This document shows, one piece after another, positions 24,426 through 37,935 of a stretch of 64,000 bases of DNA. Numbering within the stretch: the stretch's first letter is position 1; each line of letters opens with the position of its first letter. This DNA comes from Apostichopus californicus (lineage: Eukaryota; Echinodermata; Holothuroidea; Aspidochirotida; Stichopodidae), in assembly GCA_020650975.1 (NCBI GenBank), contig JAIPMN010000207.1, forward strand, positions 1 through 64,000. The letters run 5' to 3'. The notes under the pieces are model-generated. The model saw only the letters and a list, made by a program, of their open reading frames with translations. It did no database searches and was not told the DNA's origin. A program made the position numbers and the translations under genes.

Positions 24426-27400
24426 ATATATATAAAGTTTACAGATGGAATGAGTTTACTCTAATACTTTTTCTGGATCCCTCATTTTATTATTTCAACT
24501 CCGAAGTACCACAGATGTCGTCTAATCTGGTAATTGGAAGATTGGTCTTGTTTCCATATGGAAAATCTTAAGTTCTTTCTTATGCCTATCTGTTATGCCC
24601 CAATTGTTTTTGAACCATCCTGTGTTTGCTGATTTTATGAAATTCTGTCTGAGAAAATGTTGAACTTCTTGCGTGTCTTTGAACTACATCCCTCTGAAAG
24701 CAAGACTTTAATCTATTTCACTTTGTTTTAAACCTTTTTTTTTCTCCCAAGTTAGTATTTTTTGAATTTATGAATGTTCTAGTATTTCCAAGTGAGATCC
24801 GATTGTAAACATTTCTCAGTGAGATCTGAATATTAGCATAAATTTCTTAGAAACAGAGGTGTAAGAGTGTATTGTTGCTCATTTAGTTTATCCCTACATT
24901 GTCTAAACTGTTGCATTTAATTGAGGTTATAACCAAACAATCTCCAATTTGATCTTAAATAGCTGTTTGGAAATGCCGTTCATAAATTTGTTTCGTCGCT
25001 ATCGGTGAAGTAAATCTTGCTCCGGAAGAAATACAATCCAAAAGATGATCGCCGATCTCACAACGCATTTAAAATGTCTCTGATGAAAAGTCTTAAGAGG
25101 AAAGACAACACAGTTGATTACTGATTGGTAGATTCAGATGAAGGCAAAAGTGGGCAGTGTCCCGGAAGTGGGATATAAGGGGCGCATTGCTTAAACAGTT
25201 CCAGTCATGTAGTTCAAGGAGATGAAGGGAAAGTGCATGTAAATTGGGAACAGGTAGTATCTTTGCTCAAAAATCCCTAAACTGATTAGGTCTTGGGGAG
25301 TCAATTGCTTAATTGTTTTGACTATTACTTGCTAGGTTTGCTAAAATTACAGACAAAAAGCAAAGACCTGATTTAAGTTTATGAATATTAAAGGTCAAAG
25401 TTGGTAATGGAGCTTCATGGCCATGCTTCTCAATAGCATCCAGTCATGCTTACAAAATGCTAATTATTAAAGCCATCCATTGATCCAGATAGGCTTATAA
25501 TGAGATTTGGCAAACTTATTATACATATAATAAATGTATATGATTTATTTGTCCTATGAATTTTTTTCTATTATATTATAGTGTAATAATGTCAATCAAA
25601 CAAGCTTATTTGTCACAGACTCAAGTACAAGATAGAATTACATGTAAAAACACATTCAGATTGTTTTCGTTACATACGACGAATTTCTAAAAGAGAATAT
25701 ATCTTACATCTACCTAAACATTTTCTGTTGGAATGGCACAAATATTGCTTGACACTAGCAGCTGTGTCCATCAGTATATATAGTTCCAGCTTTGCACAGT
25801 TTGGTCCGACCTTAGCCTCTCCTATATTGCTGCACATGGCTATGCATCCTTGCAAACAAGCACTTGACTTTGGTTTTAATTTGGCCATTTTATTGATTGA
25901 ATATGTGTGCCTGCATCTGTATGTCCATAACATTGACGGAGAGCCTCAACCTCCTTGGGATAAATGGGGAAAAAAATCTTACTTCTGGCACGGCTAATTC
26001 ATTTTCCGCTGCAGTTAACTTGGTTAGCTTCCTGTACACAATATTACTTTTCAGAGATTTTGTACGATGGCTCGATAGTCCTTTTTAAGCGTATGAAAAT
26101 TCCCTGAAAGATTTTGCAAGCCAGGGGAAAAAGTTTTGGCTTCGCTCTCCAGTAGTTTTCAGGTTTTAGATTTAAATACATTTTCCTGTGTGTGCTCATG
26201 TGTATTAATAAGCATGCTATACTATTTTCAAAGATGATTGGAAATGTGAAATCTTCATTTTATATTGTGGACAACTGTCCCTGGTAACTCGTTCAAAGTG
26301 CCCTTATTCTGTACTTTTAGATCTGCAGGTACTGTAACTGAAATTAAGATACATAATCCTTTTCTCAGAGAAAACTGCACTAGCAAATTTGCCATGTTTT
26401 GTGTTCCCTAATATGATCTGAAATGCTGTATGCTTCTCTTCAGAATATCTGCACATATGGCCTACTTGTACAGTTATAGACTATTACAGTTTCAGACTAT
26501 ATTTGGCCAAAGATTTGTAAATTACGGTCAATGCATGAGTAGGCTTTCGAAATAAGTTTGCGGTATCAGTGCTCTATTCTTGTATTTTGGTAGTTAAAGT
26601 AGCCTTAGCTAGATCTACATATTTTCATCTTCATACTGAATACATGCAGTTAATATTGTATCTTTGTGCTGTCCTGATGTCACCTTTATGCCATTTATTG
26701 GGTGGTACTATTCTATGATTAATTTGACTAACAGCAATTCATTCCGCGTACGGGTGTAGTCACCAGCATACTTCTGGGGTCATCTACTGTAGTTGAACCA
26801 TTTGATTAAGATTAGTTTTGTAAAGTATCACTGCAGTGCATAACTTCAGTTCACAGTGATTGATCATTTGCACCAGGTAGTTCATTTCCATTAAACTAGA
26901 GGAATGGTTTCTTACAATGTGTACAATGTCTCAAAGTGGTCAATTATTTCCATGTGATTCTGGTGCTTGTACGTACACTGATCAGTTTTTTTATTCTCGC
27001 AAAGGAGCAAAAACAAACAACAAAAACAAACACACAAGAGCAAAAAAAAAAAATGTACAGGAGCTATAAGAAAAGCTTAAGAGTATTAAAGCAGTATTAA
27101 AGTGTAAATGTTTCATTAGAACTTTTCTTTTTAGTAAGTATCTCAACTGTTCTGGATAAATTCATTAAAGAAGTCTGGATAAAGTTAAGTTTAGATATTG
27201 GCAGCCTAATGCAGAAGTTGATTCTCAACTGCAGATTTTCCATGACTTTTCCATGATGTCATGTACCTCGAAAGCTAAGCTATGGTTGGTTGCTTTCTTC
27301 AATGTTATCCATCGCATTTTCAACCAGTACCACACAGTTAAACATGACTTTGTGTGGTTGACATAGCTCATTAACATGACTGGCTCAGCGTGTACATAAA

Positions 27401-27607
27401 ATTGTCATTATGATAAATAAGATTTCAGGGAAATGTTTGCTCTGTTTTCCCTCCAGTATCGTGTTTCCTTTTAATTGAACACTGTTGGGCAGAGGATGTA
27501 TTTTATCACTTAGCATCAATTTAAGAACAGCTTGCCATTGGGAAGTGCTTAAAATCCATCTGTTTGCCCAGACATTCTCTGTTGGGCAGGATTGAAAGCT
27601 TTAAAGA

Positions 27608-27619
27608 GGGGGGGGGGGG
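27608..27619. repeat. Poly-G run of 12
   Basis: Twelve G after TTAAAGA. A homopolymer in AT-rich intron. Confidence 0.95.
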
Positions 27620-28283
27620 CATTTAAACAAATGCCTGATAATCTTTTCTTAATTTACCATCGTTGCTTGATACCAGTAAACTATATTAAAAAAAAACCTA
27701 TAAATCATACCATATTTTATATTTAAAGTGCAATCCCTTTTCTGATTTTGTAAGAAAGAAAGGTTTTGTTGAAACTTTTTATTATCTGATCTGGATTCAA
27801 GTTTAGAGTTTATAACAGCTGAGCACATAATGAATATAATCATGTGCAAGCTTTGTGGAATCAATATGAATATTGATATAAATTTAAATTGCCTTTAATA
27901 TTAAGGATCAAGATGATGTACACACTTTGTGAGTTTCCTTCTTGTCTTCTGACAGAGCGAGAAAGCGAAAAAAATATGTGATTTCCATTTACTAGGGTTT
28001 GGAGGTCTATTATGTGCTGGGCTGCCAACTACATCAAGTATATATGTTATACTTACTAGATGATAGTGTAGCAGTAGAGGGCAGATGGGTCATCACTGAT
28101 GCTGGTTGCTCACAATTAGGTTATGTCCAAAGATGAAGAAAACCAAAGGGATGCTTAGATCAGAGTAACATTTGTTTCAAATAATGTCACAATCCAAAAA
28201 TACCCTCACCAAAATTTTTGTTGTTGTCCTTGCTGAAGTCTTTGCTTCTTGGAGAGTTTGCTAGATTTGCTTCAATTCTCTCT

Positions 28284-28450
28284 TACCTGTTTCCTATACA
28301 TACATCCTCAAATCTACCTTAGCCTATAAACTGGTAGCATTCTTGTACTGTATCCTCCCTCCCCCCCCCCCCTTCCCAATGATCCTCTGTGAGGGTTACT
28401 GCCCACTCCCTTCTGAATCTACCATTCAGTAGCCCTACATGCACGTGTGT
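28284..28450 (+). repeat. Dispersed repeat family 1, near full-length copy with poly-C insert
   Basis: TCTTACCTGTTTCCTATACA, then AAACTGGTAGC, then TTGTACTG, then a run of 12 C at 28361-28372, then GGGTTACTGCCCACTCCC and TTCTGAATCTACCATTCAGT. The C run stands where other copies read ACTGCGCCC. Confidence 0.65.
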
Positions 28451-31097
28451 TTATAACCTGAATATTCATCTACCTGAGGGCAGATTGGATGTTCAAGTCT
28501 TAGTATTCATTCCAATTATATGATGGTTTAATTAAGTTTTCGTTAAATAATGATAGAAATGGCAATAGTCACAAAACTTCTGCTTTGCTCTTTGTTGATG
28601 ATACACAAAACTCTATAGGCAACAAAATTTTCATGTCAGTGGAATAATTTACTCCTAAGTAATATTGCTTTGGTGAAAACATCTAACATTTTAATTTGAT
28701 CAATTGCGACGTCATTTGGGGTATTAAGTTGGCAGGTTTGGTAAAATTGCCCACGTATCATACTAAAGGAGCTGCTTCAAAAAGTAAAGCTGGATGATTT
28801 CAGGGATTCTTGACACAATCTTGTACGTCTTGCAGCAAGTTTGTGGCAATTGACAAATAGTGATAAAGATATGTTCAAGTAAATAATGCAGGTACTGGGC
28901 CTCAAAATTTGGGGCTATTTACTGGCTCAATGCAAGTGGACTTAACCATTTGCAGGTAGACAAAAAATCCACTGGCCATTTTCTGAGCTAGTAGACATTA
29001 AGAACATTAGCACAAGGTAAGTCAGTTAGCAATCATCATTCAAAGAACTGGCGTTATTTCCTAGCCTAACATCAGCCATGTATAACAGTTATTTTAATTT
29101 TATATTAATTAGCAAATATTATTGAGCTGCTGTCAAAAGCTTGTGCAGTAATTGGTATTTGTTGTAATTCAGGAAATTCAGTTAGAATTTCTTCAGTTGC
29201 TATTGCACTTGCTATTTTATAGCAATTGGCTAGAATTTTAAAATTCTAGGTCTATGTACACTATTACATACTATCAAAGCCAAAGCTCTTTTTGTATTAA
29301 ATTAATCAATTAATTTAATGATCAGTAGACTAGCATTGTCTAGTAATTATCTCAACCGTCATAATCCCTGTCATTGAAAGGCTCTCAATCAGATAAATTA
29401 GATCAGTATACATATAGTACAGTGAAATATCACAAGTAATGCAACTAATCTGTAAACTAGGACTATAATAACTTTGCCAAAACTCTCAAGTCAAGGCTAC
29501 TGGTCCTAAGAGCACAACAGCAGCTCACTCAGTATTGTTACTGCTGGCAAATATCTGCACACATCATTGAATGCCCTACTTCTAGTTAAAAGCTTTCATT
29601 TAATTAAAATCATTGTTGTACTTGTCCTTTTCAGTGAATTAGTAAACCTCTACATCCAATACAGATACTCTTTTTGTTCTTCAAATTTAAATGTTTTTTT
29701 CATATTTTTTATTCATTTACAAACCTCAAAAAAAGTTCTAATTTTATCCTTCCATGTTTAAATTTTTTTTGTGGACTACAATTCTTAACAGAATATATTT
29801 TCAGGTACCTCATCTTTACTTAAATAGTAGGATTTAAGCTTTCATCAGATTGTAGCAACTTTAACACAAATTGCCTCTTCAAAAGCAATAAACCGTCAAG
29901 AACAATGTTTGTTTGTTACCAATTCTTATCTCATGTACAATGCTTCGGAGGAAGCATTCATCCCATCAGTTTGTGGGAAAATTTATAGATGATGGCAGTG
30001 TTTATAAAGTACAAACTCATTACTGTTTACATCATTGAGAAGTGGCCTAGCTCATCTCTATAAAGATAACATGAGCTCTTGCCTACACGTGCCGCTCGCT
30101 CGAATGAAAGGAATTAACCTTACACGTCTGGCTGACGTAGATTTAGAGAGAACGGCTTTCGAGTGTGTCTATTCATCTTTTCCTACCTCTTTTGGTCTGC
30201 TTTGTTGAAGTCTTTCACAGCCATTGATGAAAGAGTCTATGTACCATCAATTACGAAATGATTTGAAAGCAAGTGGTGACATCACAACACGATAATAACA
30301 TTTACAAAATCTGGGAAGGACAGGGATGGCTTTGATTCGCATCTGCAGATGTGTTTTTAATTCCATTTTATTACATCTAAGTTCATGCTATTATTGTGCT
30401 GGTATATCGTTAAGAGATGCTCTGCATAGATTGCAATATGAGATCGTAAACACATGAAATATCAACAACAACAAAACTTCCTATTCACGTTAATATGTAT
30501 AGAACTGCTGGCAAAGATGCATGTCTGTATTTAGAGTTACTTATGTCCAAGCTGTGTCACTATTGAAGTGACAGGAAAGTACATGTTTGAAAAATGATGT
30601 ACTTTTAGCATGGAAGTCAAGTAGGTTTTGAAAACCTACTAGGTAGGATATGTGATGAAGTTGGGAAGCTACTGAACATGCTCTCCAGCTTGTAGCTAAC
30701 CCTTCATGTGAAGAGAGGAGAGAAGTGGCTATAGATCTGTTTGAAGTTTGTTTTAATTATACAATATAGGAAAATAAAAATAACTTCCATCTATGGATAA
30801 GTGGTGAAATGTTTTTACTTGCTGGTATAATTGTAATTGTGTGTACTGACTATAAAGCAATGACCTTTCTTTTCTGAAAGTTTTAAATCATACTCAAAAA
30901 TAAACTTGAAAGACTATTATAGCTATAAGTACTATTTCTTTACATTACATTACGATGCATGCATATAAAATCACATGTGGTATATTGTGTTTGTGATGGA
31001 AATTTGAACATATTGTGCTTTACAAGGGAACAGTGTGCAATTGTGTATGTACACAGTTTGCATACATGTTCATATTACAGTGTACATTGCTTGTTCC

Positions 31098-31175
31098 TGA
31101 ACAATAATAATAATAATATGATATTTTATATAGCACCTTTCATCAAACTATGATCTCAAAGCATTTCACAATAAG
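31098..31175 (-). mobile_element. LINE 3' tail (CR1/L2-like), inverted
   Basis: Read on the minus strand: TGAAATGCTTTGAGATCATA, then GAAAGGTGCTATATAAAAT, ending in (ATT)n. The TTTGAG...GGYGCTATATAAA plus ATT-repeat ending is typical of CR1/L2-group 3' UTRs and resembles the one at 1930-2002. Only the last 80 bp or so remain; no coding part is present. Confidence 0.6.
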
Positions 31176-31990
31176 GCAGTGTTTTTACACTTTGTGTGAA
31201 TATAAATGCATTGTAACTTTTGTTTATTTGAGAAATGTTGGTACGTTGCATGTACATGTATGAGATCAGAGGGGATGCAGGTGAACATGAGAATTGTCTT
31301 TCTTTTGCTGTAGATACATTTATGCAGTGTGTTATTTTGAACGTCCCTTGGTTGTTGAATATGTAGCTTGCCTATGTATACCTGACCATTAAATGTTACT
31401 TTTGTACTTTTGTACTTTTTTACTATCTGCATTATGCATCAATTATGACAACACTATTTGCTTTATATCATCTACACTTGAGCAATATGTGTGTGTTTTT
31501 TTCTTTCTTGTTGGTACATGTGGAATGTTATGTACACAATGATCAGTTATTGTGTTATTATGGGTGTAGTTTTGAATAATGTTATCAGATATTCAGGTAG
31601 TTACATGTCCAAGGATAACCTAATAGAAGTAGGAAGTTTTCCAAAACAACTCGATTGGTATCATTTATCAGTTTGTACTTTGTGGAACATATGCTGACTT
31701 GTCATTTACAAAATTATCAGATTTCGATAAATCTATGCCAGGCCATTTCAAAAGAGATAAGCATAAAACTCACACGAACATTTCCTAGTGTGCTGTGCTG
31801 TGCTGTTTATAATTTGCATATTCATTTGTGCAGAATGCATACATTATAAGTATAATCTCTTGGTTGTGTGAAATGAAACTAGGTATGATATCAGCTGATC
31901 ACATGATATGCAATTCACTGTGACTTAATTCTGCATAGCAACCTAGCAAAGACTTTTGTAAGAATCACCATCAACTTATTAGGTTAAATT

Positions 31991-32060
31991 ATATGATAGT
32001 TCAGTTGGTAGAGTGCACATAGTACTTGGATTCCTGATATCATGGATCGGTGTAGCCATT
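31991..32060 (+). repeat. tRNA-like sequence (SINE head or tRNA relic)
   Basis: TAGTTCAGTTGGTAGAGTGC fits a D-arm and internal A box, and about 25 bp later ATCATGGATCGGTG resembles a decayed B box (usual form GGTTCGATYCC). The acceptor stem is not convincing, so this is not a working tRNA. It is more likely a tRNA-derived SINE head or a relic. Confidence 0.35.
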
Positions 32061-35000
32061 AAATTAAACTTGCATTTCAAAGTTTGGAAATCTCTCCAAA
32101 AGAGAGAAATGGCTTCCCAAGCAACCATGAAACTATGCATGTTTTGTGCCTAGTCACAGATCTCATGGTAGATTGCTACACATATCTCACATCTGTCAGT
32201 GGACAAGCCGCCTCAGACTATATCAGTTGCGGTCTAAATGGTTGTCAATTATGGATATTTCCCCCAGAGACCTCTTTCACTGTTATCCTAATGGTCGTAG
32301 CTTCAATTGAGCTGAAAATGTCCCGTAACTCAAATGTAAATAAGAGTGGTCGTGTTTAAATGCACTGCAAGTCGCTGCCGATTGTTACCGTTTATCTGAT
32401 AAACCAAGCATACTATATCATCCAGGTCACTACACAGACGAGGGTTTCGTGAAGAAAAGGAAAAAAAAGGCTTTCGTAAGAAACATGACAGCTGGTATTC
32501 AGGAGCATGACTTTATCATCGGCCTCAAGCATTAATTCGTCAATTTTAAGACAGAAATCTTGTAAGGAGTAAGTAAGAATTTGCATAATACAGTCATAAC
32601 CCAGCGAAGACATCGCAATCGACGAAGAGGCCATATGTTCTCGCTTGAAGAGTACCATAATGGGTTAGGGTTTCTGAAATGTTAATGGCATTTTAAGAAG
32701 GCTATTGAAAGACCAAGGAAATGGAAGAGTGAGTAAGGCAGCATCCTTGTCAAGTAGATTTACACTGTCATGATCACCTTGTTGGTGCGAGATTGATGAA
32801 CATGAGGTGATGCGTATCAACATGTGACCTGGAAGTAGCAATACTTAAGTGTTGATCAAAATGTCCAATATCATGTTTCAAAAGTTTTTCATGTCAAATT
32901 TTATAAATTAGTGGATTTTATTTTATTAGCAAAATCAATAGCTAGTAAAGATGCATGGCACATCTGGTTAAAAGTAAATTTTACAACATTAAAAAAATTA
33001 TCCATTGTAAAAAAAGAAAGTTCGGTTTAACATTGTCAATATATATATGATAGTCAACCAGCTCTTTCCAAAAAAAAAAAATGACAAGTGGAATTTGTTT
33101 GTTTTGTTGAATCTAGTACTGACTGCCCTGGGAGTCAACAACTTTGAGTAGTGTTGCGATTCATTCATCATTCAACACAATGACTAAAAATATAAAAAAA
33201 TATCGGAAAGTTAGCCTATCACTTTGTCAGTCGCATAACAGTAATGGCTATGCTATGAGGCATAGTACACTGCGCCTACTTGCTTTCACACTAAGATACT
33301 TTAGTGACAAAATTTTGAGATTTAAATACATCATACCTTTTTTTCCAAGTTTATGTGCGTTTAAAACTTCCCAAATATTTAAGCCTACTTAGTGTGAACA
33401 CTCGAAATCCCTTCTTTGTACTTACAGACAAAAATAGTTGGAACATAGATATTCCAAGTTCCATATTCCAGATATTCCATATTCCAACAATACTTAAAAT
33501 CCATGACTTGTGACCCATCATAGTCTTTTTACAGCTGATGTGATAAGAATCCAATCCCTTTGTCATGGCTTTATTGCTGGTTTAGTAAAAACAGTTGCAA
33601 TCTGGAGGTTACTTGCACTAACAAGATCAATAGGATAGTGTAAATTTATGTTAACACATCATGTCAGCTGATATGAAACTTGTTTAGTTGTAGCCATATT
33701 TTTCATGATCGATGAAGCGAGGGCATTTTTTATAATGACATGGGTTATACTTCCAACAATTTGCCAAATCTTAGGAATCTAAAGCTTTAATAAACATTGT
33801 GACTTTTGAGTAGAAGTCAGATAACTCGCCCAAGCCTAGTTATATGATTACAACCATTTTAATGTTCCTAAGAAGCCAGTCCATCACTCGTCGCTTAATG
33901 CTCCACTACAAATTCAGCGTGATGTAATGTATTATTGCAATCATTTTAAAGGTTTTACCTAATCTCATCAATTTTGGTGCAATTATGGTTTATTAAAGTA
34001 ACTGTTGTTGCCTTTATCTTTCTTTCAATCTTGTTATATATGCTACCACCAGATTGTGACCAATTCCAGATTAAATAAAGCATGAATGTATACCTTCAAA
34101 GTTACAGCTCTGCATTGAAAACAACTGTGCATGATACTGCATGGGTATACTGAAAAATCAATATGAGAATAAGATACATGGCATATGAATATGGGTGTCG
34201 CATCACTTTGGTGGAATTTGAGGACAGCACAGATTGTGTGGTCTATACATTTAATCTTAAGATTGTATGCACACTCTTACCAAGTGATGAATTCTGCTAA
34301 ATTTGAGATGAGACACTTGCTTAATGTATGTTGTTCATTTTAAACAGCTGTCTTATACAGAAAGTGCTCATTTAGGCCTTACAAGGGCTACTGAAAAATG
34401 TTTTGTACATCTGTAAGGGGGTTATTATTATTGCTATGTTGTTGGTTGTTGTTATTATTGTTTTGTTTTTTTCATGTGAATGTCACTGTCATTCTTGCAG
34501 TTGTTACCACAGATTCCACAAGATATCTGAAAACATAATCTGTTACATTTGTTCACCAATCAAGACCCAGGCATAAACTTTTAAAAGTCATAGAATTTAT
34601 TACTGTGTATTGTTATTGTTATTGTGTATAGAATGTAGTTCATCTTGTTTGGATGAACATGGGACTCACCTTCCTTGTAATGACCTAGATGCATATGACA
34701 CTGCTAACACTTGATGAGAGCTCGTAATAAAAAAGTTTGCACTTGTCTGGGGTGTATTCTGACCGCTTGGAAGCTGAACCTGTCAAATTTTCTGTCTTAC
34801 ATATTTTGAAAGTGTCAGGACGAGTGATAATCCTCTTGATTAGACTTTTTTAGTCACAGCAATTCACACAGCTAGAAAAAGTGGATGAAAATGAGAAGTA
34901 TCGATGTGAAAATGAATTGGTTAGAAAACCCCTTGCGACCTTAACAGTTTTATCAATACATAGAATAAGACAAGAAAGTATTCCCAACTTTCCCTGAAAA

Positions 35001-35549
35001 ACTGGCTTCAACTTCAGAGACTTTTTGAAAACAATTTATGATGGTGTCTGGAAGGTTGGCAAGCTGTGAGAAATTCTGTCCACATGAAAACCTTGCATTA
35101 AAAATGTGAGATAGTAATTAATGATCTAGTTTAGAATTAAGACTTAACATTTCAATTCTGCTTGGGCCTGGATTGATGTGACTCGTATGATATCCTTGAG
35201 AGCCTAAACGGTTGAACTTTGGCAACTTTGCAGCCTTCAGAATGGTGCCAGATCTCCACATGATGATATATACCACACTCTAAATCCAGTATTGACAATG
35301 TTAGTATGTGTTCCTCATCTTATGAATATCAGATGTTGAGTTTTTGCAGACCTTGATTTAATATTTCGATCAAGATATGACACCTTCTAAAACTACTGTC
35401 TCAGATTTGGAATTAAGGAGACATATATTTTACTCATATATGTGAACATTTTTTTTTTTTTAATCAAGGAAGGTTGTCTGTAAAATGCCTTGAAATAACA
35501 TTAAATATGTGACTGCAAACATGAAACATTTGGTTTTTGAAAAGGAAAA

Positions 35550-35561
35550 GGGGGGGGGGGG
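35550..35561. repeat. Poly-G run of 12 in a purine-rich tract
   Basis: Twelve G followed by AAGGAGAGAGGAAGAAGAAG, an almost pure purine stretch from about 35540 to 35581. Confidence 0.9.
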
Positions 35562-36263
35562 AAGGAGAGAGGAAGAAGAAGCCAATACCAAAAAAAAAAT
35601 CAGTTCATGCGCTTTCCAATTTGGCCAAGTTAAAATCTGAAGTAGGCCATGAATTTCATTTGCAGATAACTTTTTGTCAGAGTTTGATGTGTTAGTTTGA
35701 TTATGTAGTTGCTTTCTCATGCCATAGGGACTAGAAGCTAAGTTCATAATCAGATTAGACGCTCAGTTTTGGATTATACCTACTAGCCCATGGGAATGGT
35801 CTGGCAATACAGATATAACTATGGCCATGGCAGTAGAACAGTATTGATTGGATGGTATAATGGTGACATAAATATGCATGTGTCTGCTCGCTAAGCTTTT
35901 ACCTTACAGGATTATCCACCTGATATCAAGGCCATGTACTGGCATTTCCGATGAAGCCAATCACAGCCAATTCCAAGGGAGGCCCGGTTAAGATCTCCTG
36001 CAATTATTCTTTCAAATGATTTTACATTGGTGACAATTCGTGTAAAAGTTAATGTTTGTGTTTTGATGCTATCCCTCCCTCCTTATCTCTGTAAATAAGA
36101 AAATGTTAAATATTCTGAAATTAAATATTATGAAATTGCTAGTAAATATCAGAAAGATCTTTATTTGCTTGGAATGGGAGAGGGAGGCAAAGTGGGATAA
36201 TTCTCCCATACAAAATTTGTGGGTAAATTTAGTATTAAGCCAGAAAGTCACCAATCAAAAATT

Positions 36264-36866
36264 TGGATGACTGCAGCCAGTAAGAACAAGATCTTTTGTA
36301 CTCAGCAGTTTTATACAATAGGCAGGACTGGTATGTAGAGATAATGTCTATTGTTTGATATTTGATGCAGCCTGGCTGTAGGATCACTGCAGTCAGTAGG
36401 CTGTAGGATCACTGCAGTCAGTAAGGACAGGATCTTTTGTACTCAGCAGTTTTATACAATAGGCATGACTGGTATGTAGAGACAATGTCTATTGTTTGAT
36501 ATTTGATTCAGTCTGGCTGTAGGATCACTGCAGTCAGTAAGGACATGATCTTTTGTACTCAGCAGTTTTATACAATAGGCAGGACTGGTATGTAGAGATA
36601 ATGTCTATTGTTTGATATTTGATGCAGCCTGGCTGTAGGATCACTGCAGTCAGTAAGGACAGGATCTTTTGTACTCAGCAGTTTTATACAATAGGCATGA
36701 CTGGTATGTAGAGACAATGTCTATTGTTTGATATTTGATGCAGCCTGGCTGTAGGATCACTGCAGTCAGTAAGGACAGGATCTTTTGTACTCAGCAGTTT
36801 TATACAATAGGCATGACTGGTATGTAGAGATAATGTCTATTGTTTGATATTTGATTCAGTCTGGCA
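36264..36866. repeat. 116-bp tandem array, five copies
   Basis: The marker GATCTTTTGTACTCAGCAG begins at 36290, 36431, 36547, 36663 and 36779. The last three steps are exactly 116 bp. The first step is 141 bp, because a segment containing GGCTGTAGGATCACTGCAGT is duplicated at about 36373-36420, which adds 25 bp. Copies differ at a few sites (GGCAGGACT/GGCATGACT, GAGATAAT/GAGACAAT, GATGCAGCC/GATTCAGTC). These variants fall in a mixed pattern, as expected from whole-unit duplications. Non-coding. Confidence 0.95.
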
Positions 36867-37589
36867 GCAGGGAATATTGCTGCTGCTGCAGCTTTACATT
36901 GTGACATGTTGCATTATAAGCTTAGGCAATAATTATTCCACAATACTCAATGACGTTTGCATCTGATCGACTGAGTTCCTGTTTAATTATCTACATCTTT
37001 CAATATTCTTTGTAATCTGGCGACATTTCTGGAGTTTTCTAATTTGAAGTCGAGTCCATGCAGCCCTCTGAGTTCTCGTATGTCATGTCCACAGTGGTGT
37101 CTTAATTCCTAGAAGTTGCTGTGCTGTTTGTAAATTCTGGTCTGTTTGAAAGGAATAGTGACCATTAGAGATTCATTCACGTGTTAGACAGTAGTGCATG
37201 CAAAATTAATCCATCTGGTGATTCAACAGTCATTCCATTAATAATGTCCAAACAATATTTATGTAGTTTCTTGATGACTTTAATCTGAGACAAAAACAAA
37301 ACACTTTATTAATTTCCTCCTGTATCAACAGGACTTCTCAATTTTTTCTTCACAAATTGTTGTTTTCATGATTTAGAAGAATTTCGGTCAATATTGTACT
37401 GCACATTGACGGTATAGGGGAGTTCCTATGGTTATTTCACACAGTCTACATTGCTTTTAATATTCACATTTGAATACTTAGAATAACTCAGTTTACTTAA
37501 GATTTCCGTTCCTCGACGGCTACCAGCTTAGGCAAGCAGATTCGAACAGATGGTCGAGGAAGAAAACACTCTTAGGGTGCCAGAGTGAG

Positions 37590-37705
37590 AAGGAGGATGT
37601 TTAATAGTTTACCAGTCTAAGCTAGAAAGTGGTGATGTCTAGAGGAGACAGGTAAGGTCTTCACTTGTGAATACCCAGAACTCAATAACTTTTGGAATAT
37701 CTATG
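37590..37705 (-). repeat. Dispersed repeat family 1, inverted copy
   Basis: On the minus strand: TTACCTGTCTCCTCTAGACA, then CTAGCTTAGACTGGTAAACT and ATTAAAC, matching the family's CCTAGAACGAACTGGTAACC block and following T/A-rich bases. On the plus strand the head box reads GGAGACAGGTAAG. Confidence 0.55.
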
Positions 37706-37759
37706 ATAGTGCAGTGCTACAAATGGGACAATCGAGTCTGGTCACATGCTAACAAATAT

Positions 37760-37812
37760 ATTTATGTATGTATGTATGTGTGCATATACATACATATATA
37801 TATAAATATATT
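37760..37812. repeat. TATG/TATA microsatellite
   Basis: Short run of TATG repeats followed by ATACATACATATATATATA. An ordinary simple repeat. Confidence 0.85.
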
Positions 37813-37837
37813 TATTACAATAATTGCTCCAAATTAT

Positions 37838-37935
37838 TAATTATAACACTGTTCTCCCCCCCCCCTCCCCACCCGGTTGATCCACTTCTGAGCTATTCCC
37901 ATGTCATTTGGATCTACCATTCTGAAGACCTACAC
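37838..37935 (+). repeat. Dispersed repeat family 1, distal half with poly-C
   Basis: AACACTGTTCT, then a run of 10 C (37856-37865), then CCCGGTTGATCCACTTC and GGATCTACCATTCTGAAGAC. This is the distal half of the family, with a C run at the position of ACTGCGCCC. Confidence 0.55.

Noticed and set aside
36069-36254. Small minus-strand frame beside the 116-bp array
   Set aside because: Short, AT-rich, no motif.
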